Origin: Portulaca oleracea
Lineage: Eukaryota > Streptophyta > Magnoliopsida > Caryophyllales > Portulacaceae
Direction: 5' to 3'
Length of the DNA stretch: 64,000 bases
Assembly (NCBI GenBank): GCA_029582165.1
Contig: CM055885.1
Span: 10,848,729 to 10,912,728 of the forward strand
Shown: piece by piece, positions 62,664 through 64,000 of the stretch
Layout: every line of letters begins with the position of its first letter
Position numbering within the stretch: the stretch's first letter is position 1
Notes under the pieces: model-generated
What the model was told of the DNA's origin: nothing
The model's database searches: none
Seen by the model: only the letters and a program-made list of their open reading frames with translations
Position numbers and translations under genes: made by a program

Positions 62664-64000
62664 TTTCAAACTTAGATAACAATAAAATAAACTTGTGCAA
62701 TAATATGTTCAACCAATATTTTCATATCATAATCTACATCAATTTGTGTCAATGTTATCATATTAAGACATTTTTGGATTACCTCCATGAATCATATATA
62801 GTTAGGTAAATGTAACCCGGTATATGGAACTTAATCAGAACAGTTTCTGTTCCATAAACATTTATATATATCTGATTATGTAATCGAATCTGAGTTTCAA
62901 ACTTACATTAATTTGTTCAATAAACATTAAAGTTTAAATAAAATATTATATTTAGCTATCTAATTCAATCTCTATTTGAAACGTACACATAATTACCTAT
63001 AATCTATATAGTATAATATTGAAGTTTAAAAAAAAGTCATACCTAACTCAACTTCCATAGGATCGGGCAATATGGGGTGAAAACAATCCAACATATCCAA
63101 TGACATCAAAGCCACTCTCCATATCAACATGCAAAGTACAAAAAACAAGTTAATAATTAACTTAAACCCATAAAATCAATCAAATCAAATCTGCACCAAA
63201 TCAAACTTATATCTGATAACTGACATCACATTATCTAATTGAATCTCAGTTTAAACTTAGAAAATCACTTAAAATTGTAAACCTAGAATAATATGTTTAA
63301 CCAATCTTTATTCTCCATATCAACGTGCTCTGTACAAACCCAGTATATGTAATTTAATCAATAGCAAGCATCAAACCCAGTCTGCATGTCCTCTTGCATT
63401 AGTACATACTGAAAACACTTTGTCTTCACAAACAAAGCCCCAACAAAAACTTAAAACAACAAAATATCGCATTGCTATAATCATTTTTCAAATTCTTTAG
63501 AAGGAAATAGTTCAAAGTGGAATGAAACATACAAAATTTTCAACCTAGAAAAAATTTAAGCTTTTCCCTCCACTTAAATAAATTATGAGGACTAATGCAG
63601 GTAAAAACGGTGAGCACATTGAATTAAGGTAGTTAGGCATTTAACTAAAATGATGCATCCATTAGAAATAAAGAATCAAACATATGCGCCAATTACTGTA
63701 GGGCCTAGATGGTCAAGAAGTCTCCATTGTTCTCTAACTTTTCTTTTACCCAGGCAAGTAGACAAGCCTGCTGAAAAATCTATGGTTGAAATTTTGAGTC
63801 TATAGCCTCAGATTTAACAAAGGGAAATTTCACTCTGGTTGGCAATGGACTTTCCAATGAACAAAATGGCAACAATCTTCCATATGCTAAAAAATATATA
63901 ATTTAATATAAAATTGTTATTCAACAGAATAAAACTCACTTAGATCATGTGCTCTTGTTCATATTCAGAATAGGATAAAAACATAACAAACAAAACTTCT
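62664..64000. repeat. AT-rich sequence with degenerate direct repeats
   Basis: Variants of tatctgatta..taattgaatctcagtttcaaactta occur at the LINE insertion site, near 62868-62905, 62945-62975 and 63210-63260, with further shared context (ccatatcaac.tgc, aataatatgtt.aaccaat). No gene is supported to the end of the window. Confidence 0.55.

Overview
The window is nuclear DNA of a flowering plant, probably a eudicot. It has AT-rich spliced genes with GT/AG introns, an apoplastic xyloglucan-modifying enzyme, a plant-type Sec14-nodulin protein, and a dense load of plant repeats: a chromovirus with initiator-Met-tRNA primer site, a Cassandra element with 5S-like LTRs, Stowaway MITEs, and plant L1 LINEs including one with an RRM in ORF1. 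Species cannot be named from the sequence. Only two host genes can be supported. Most of the rest is transposon-derived.

Layout. 1-2323: a minus-strand LTR related to the chromovirus LTRs further right. 2324-4080: a minus-strand relic of an RT-less gag element. 4325-5029: a probable solo LTR. 5382-7396: XTH gene, plus strand, four exons, 281 aa, with a TATA box and two RY motifs upstream. 8077-9986: two LTR fragments in inverted orientation around a gag remnant and a hAT-like element. 9989-21374: a Sec14-like (SFH/nodulin) lipid-transfer gene, minus strand, 12 coding exons, 627 aa, its introns filled with MITEs and LTR pieces. 22323-26003: a 5'-truncated LINE just upstream of that gene. 26450-41000: nested Ty3/gypsy relics on both strands, a Cassandra element split by a solo LTR, and a second solo LTR with a perfect 5-bp target duplication. 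41505-56191: a chromovirus with 3.5-kb LTRs, preceded by the 3' end of a second copy that shares its left LTR. 57134-62649: a near full-length L1 LINE on the minus strand with a 14-bp target duplication. The rest, to 64000, is AT-rich with degenerate direct repeats.

The two host genes are not functionally linked by anything visible: one acts in the cell wall, the other at intracellular membranes. The mobile elements show clear order of insertion: a solo LTR sits inside the Cassandra LTR, another solo LTR sits inside the RT-less element, and the L1 LINE splits one copy of a local repeat whose empty site can be rebuilt. The most unusual features are an extra ORF upstream of gag in the chromovirus, GC-rich dyad clusters placed just upstream of the TATA box in several unrelated LTRs, and the Sec14 gene whose 3' untranslated region appears to be retroelement sequence starting a few bases after its stop codon. 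All coordinates of spliced genes were derived by hand from reading frames, splice dinucleotides and family conservation.
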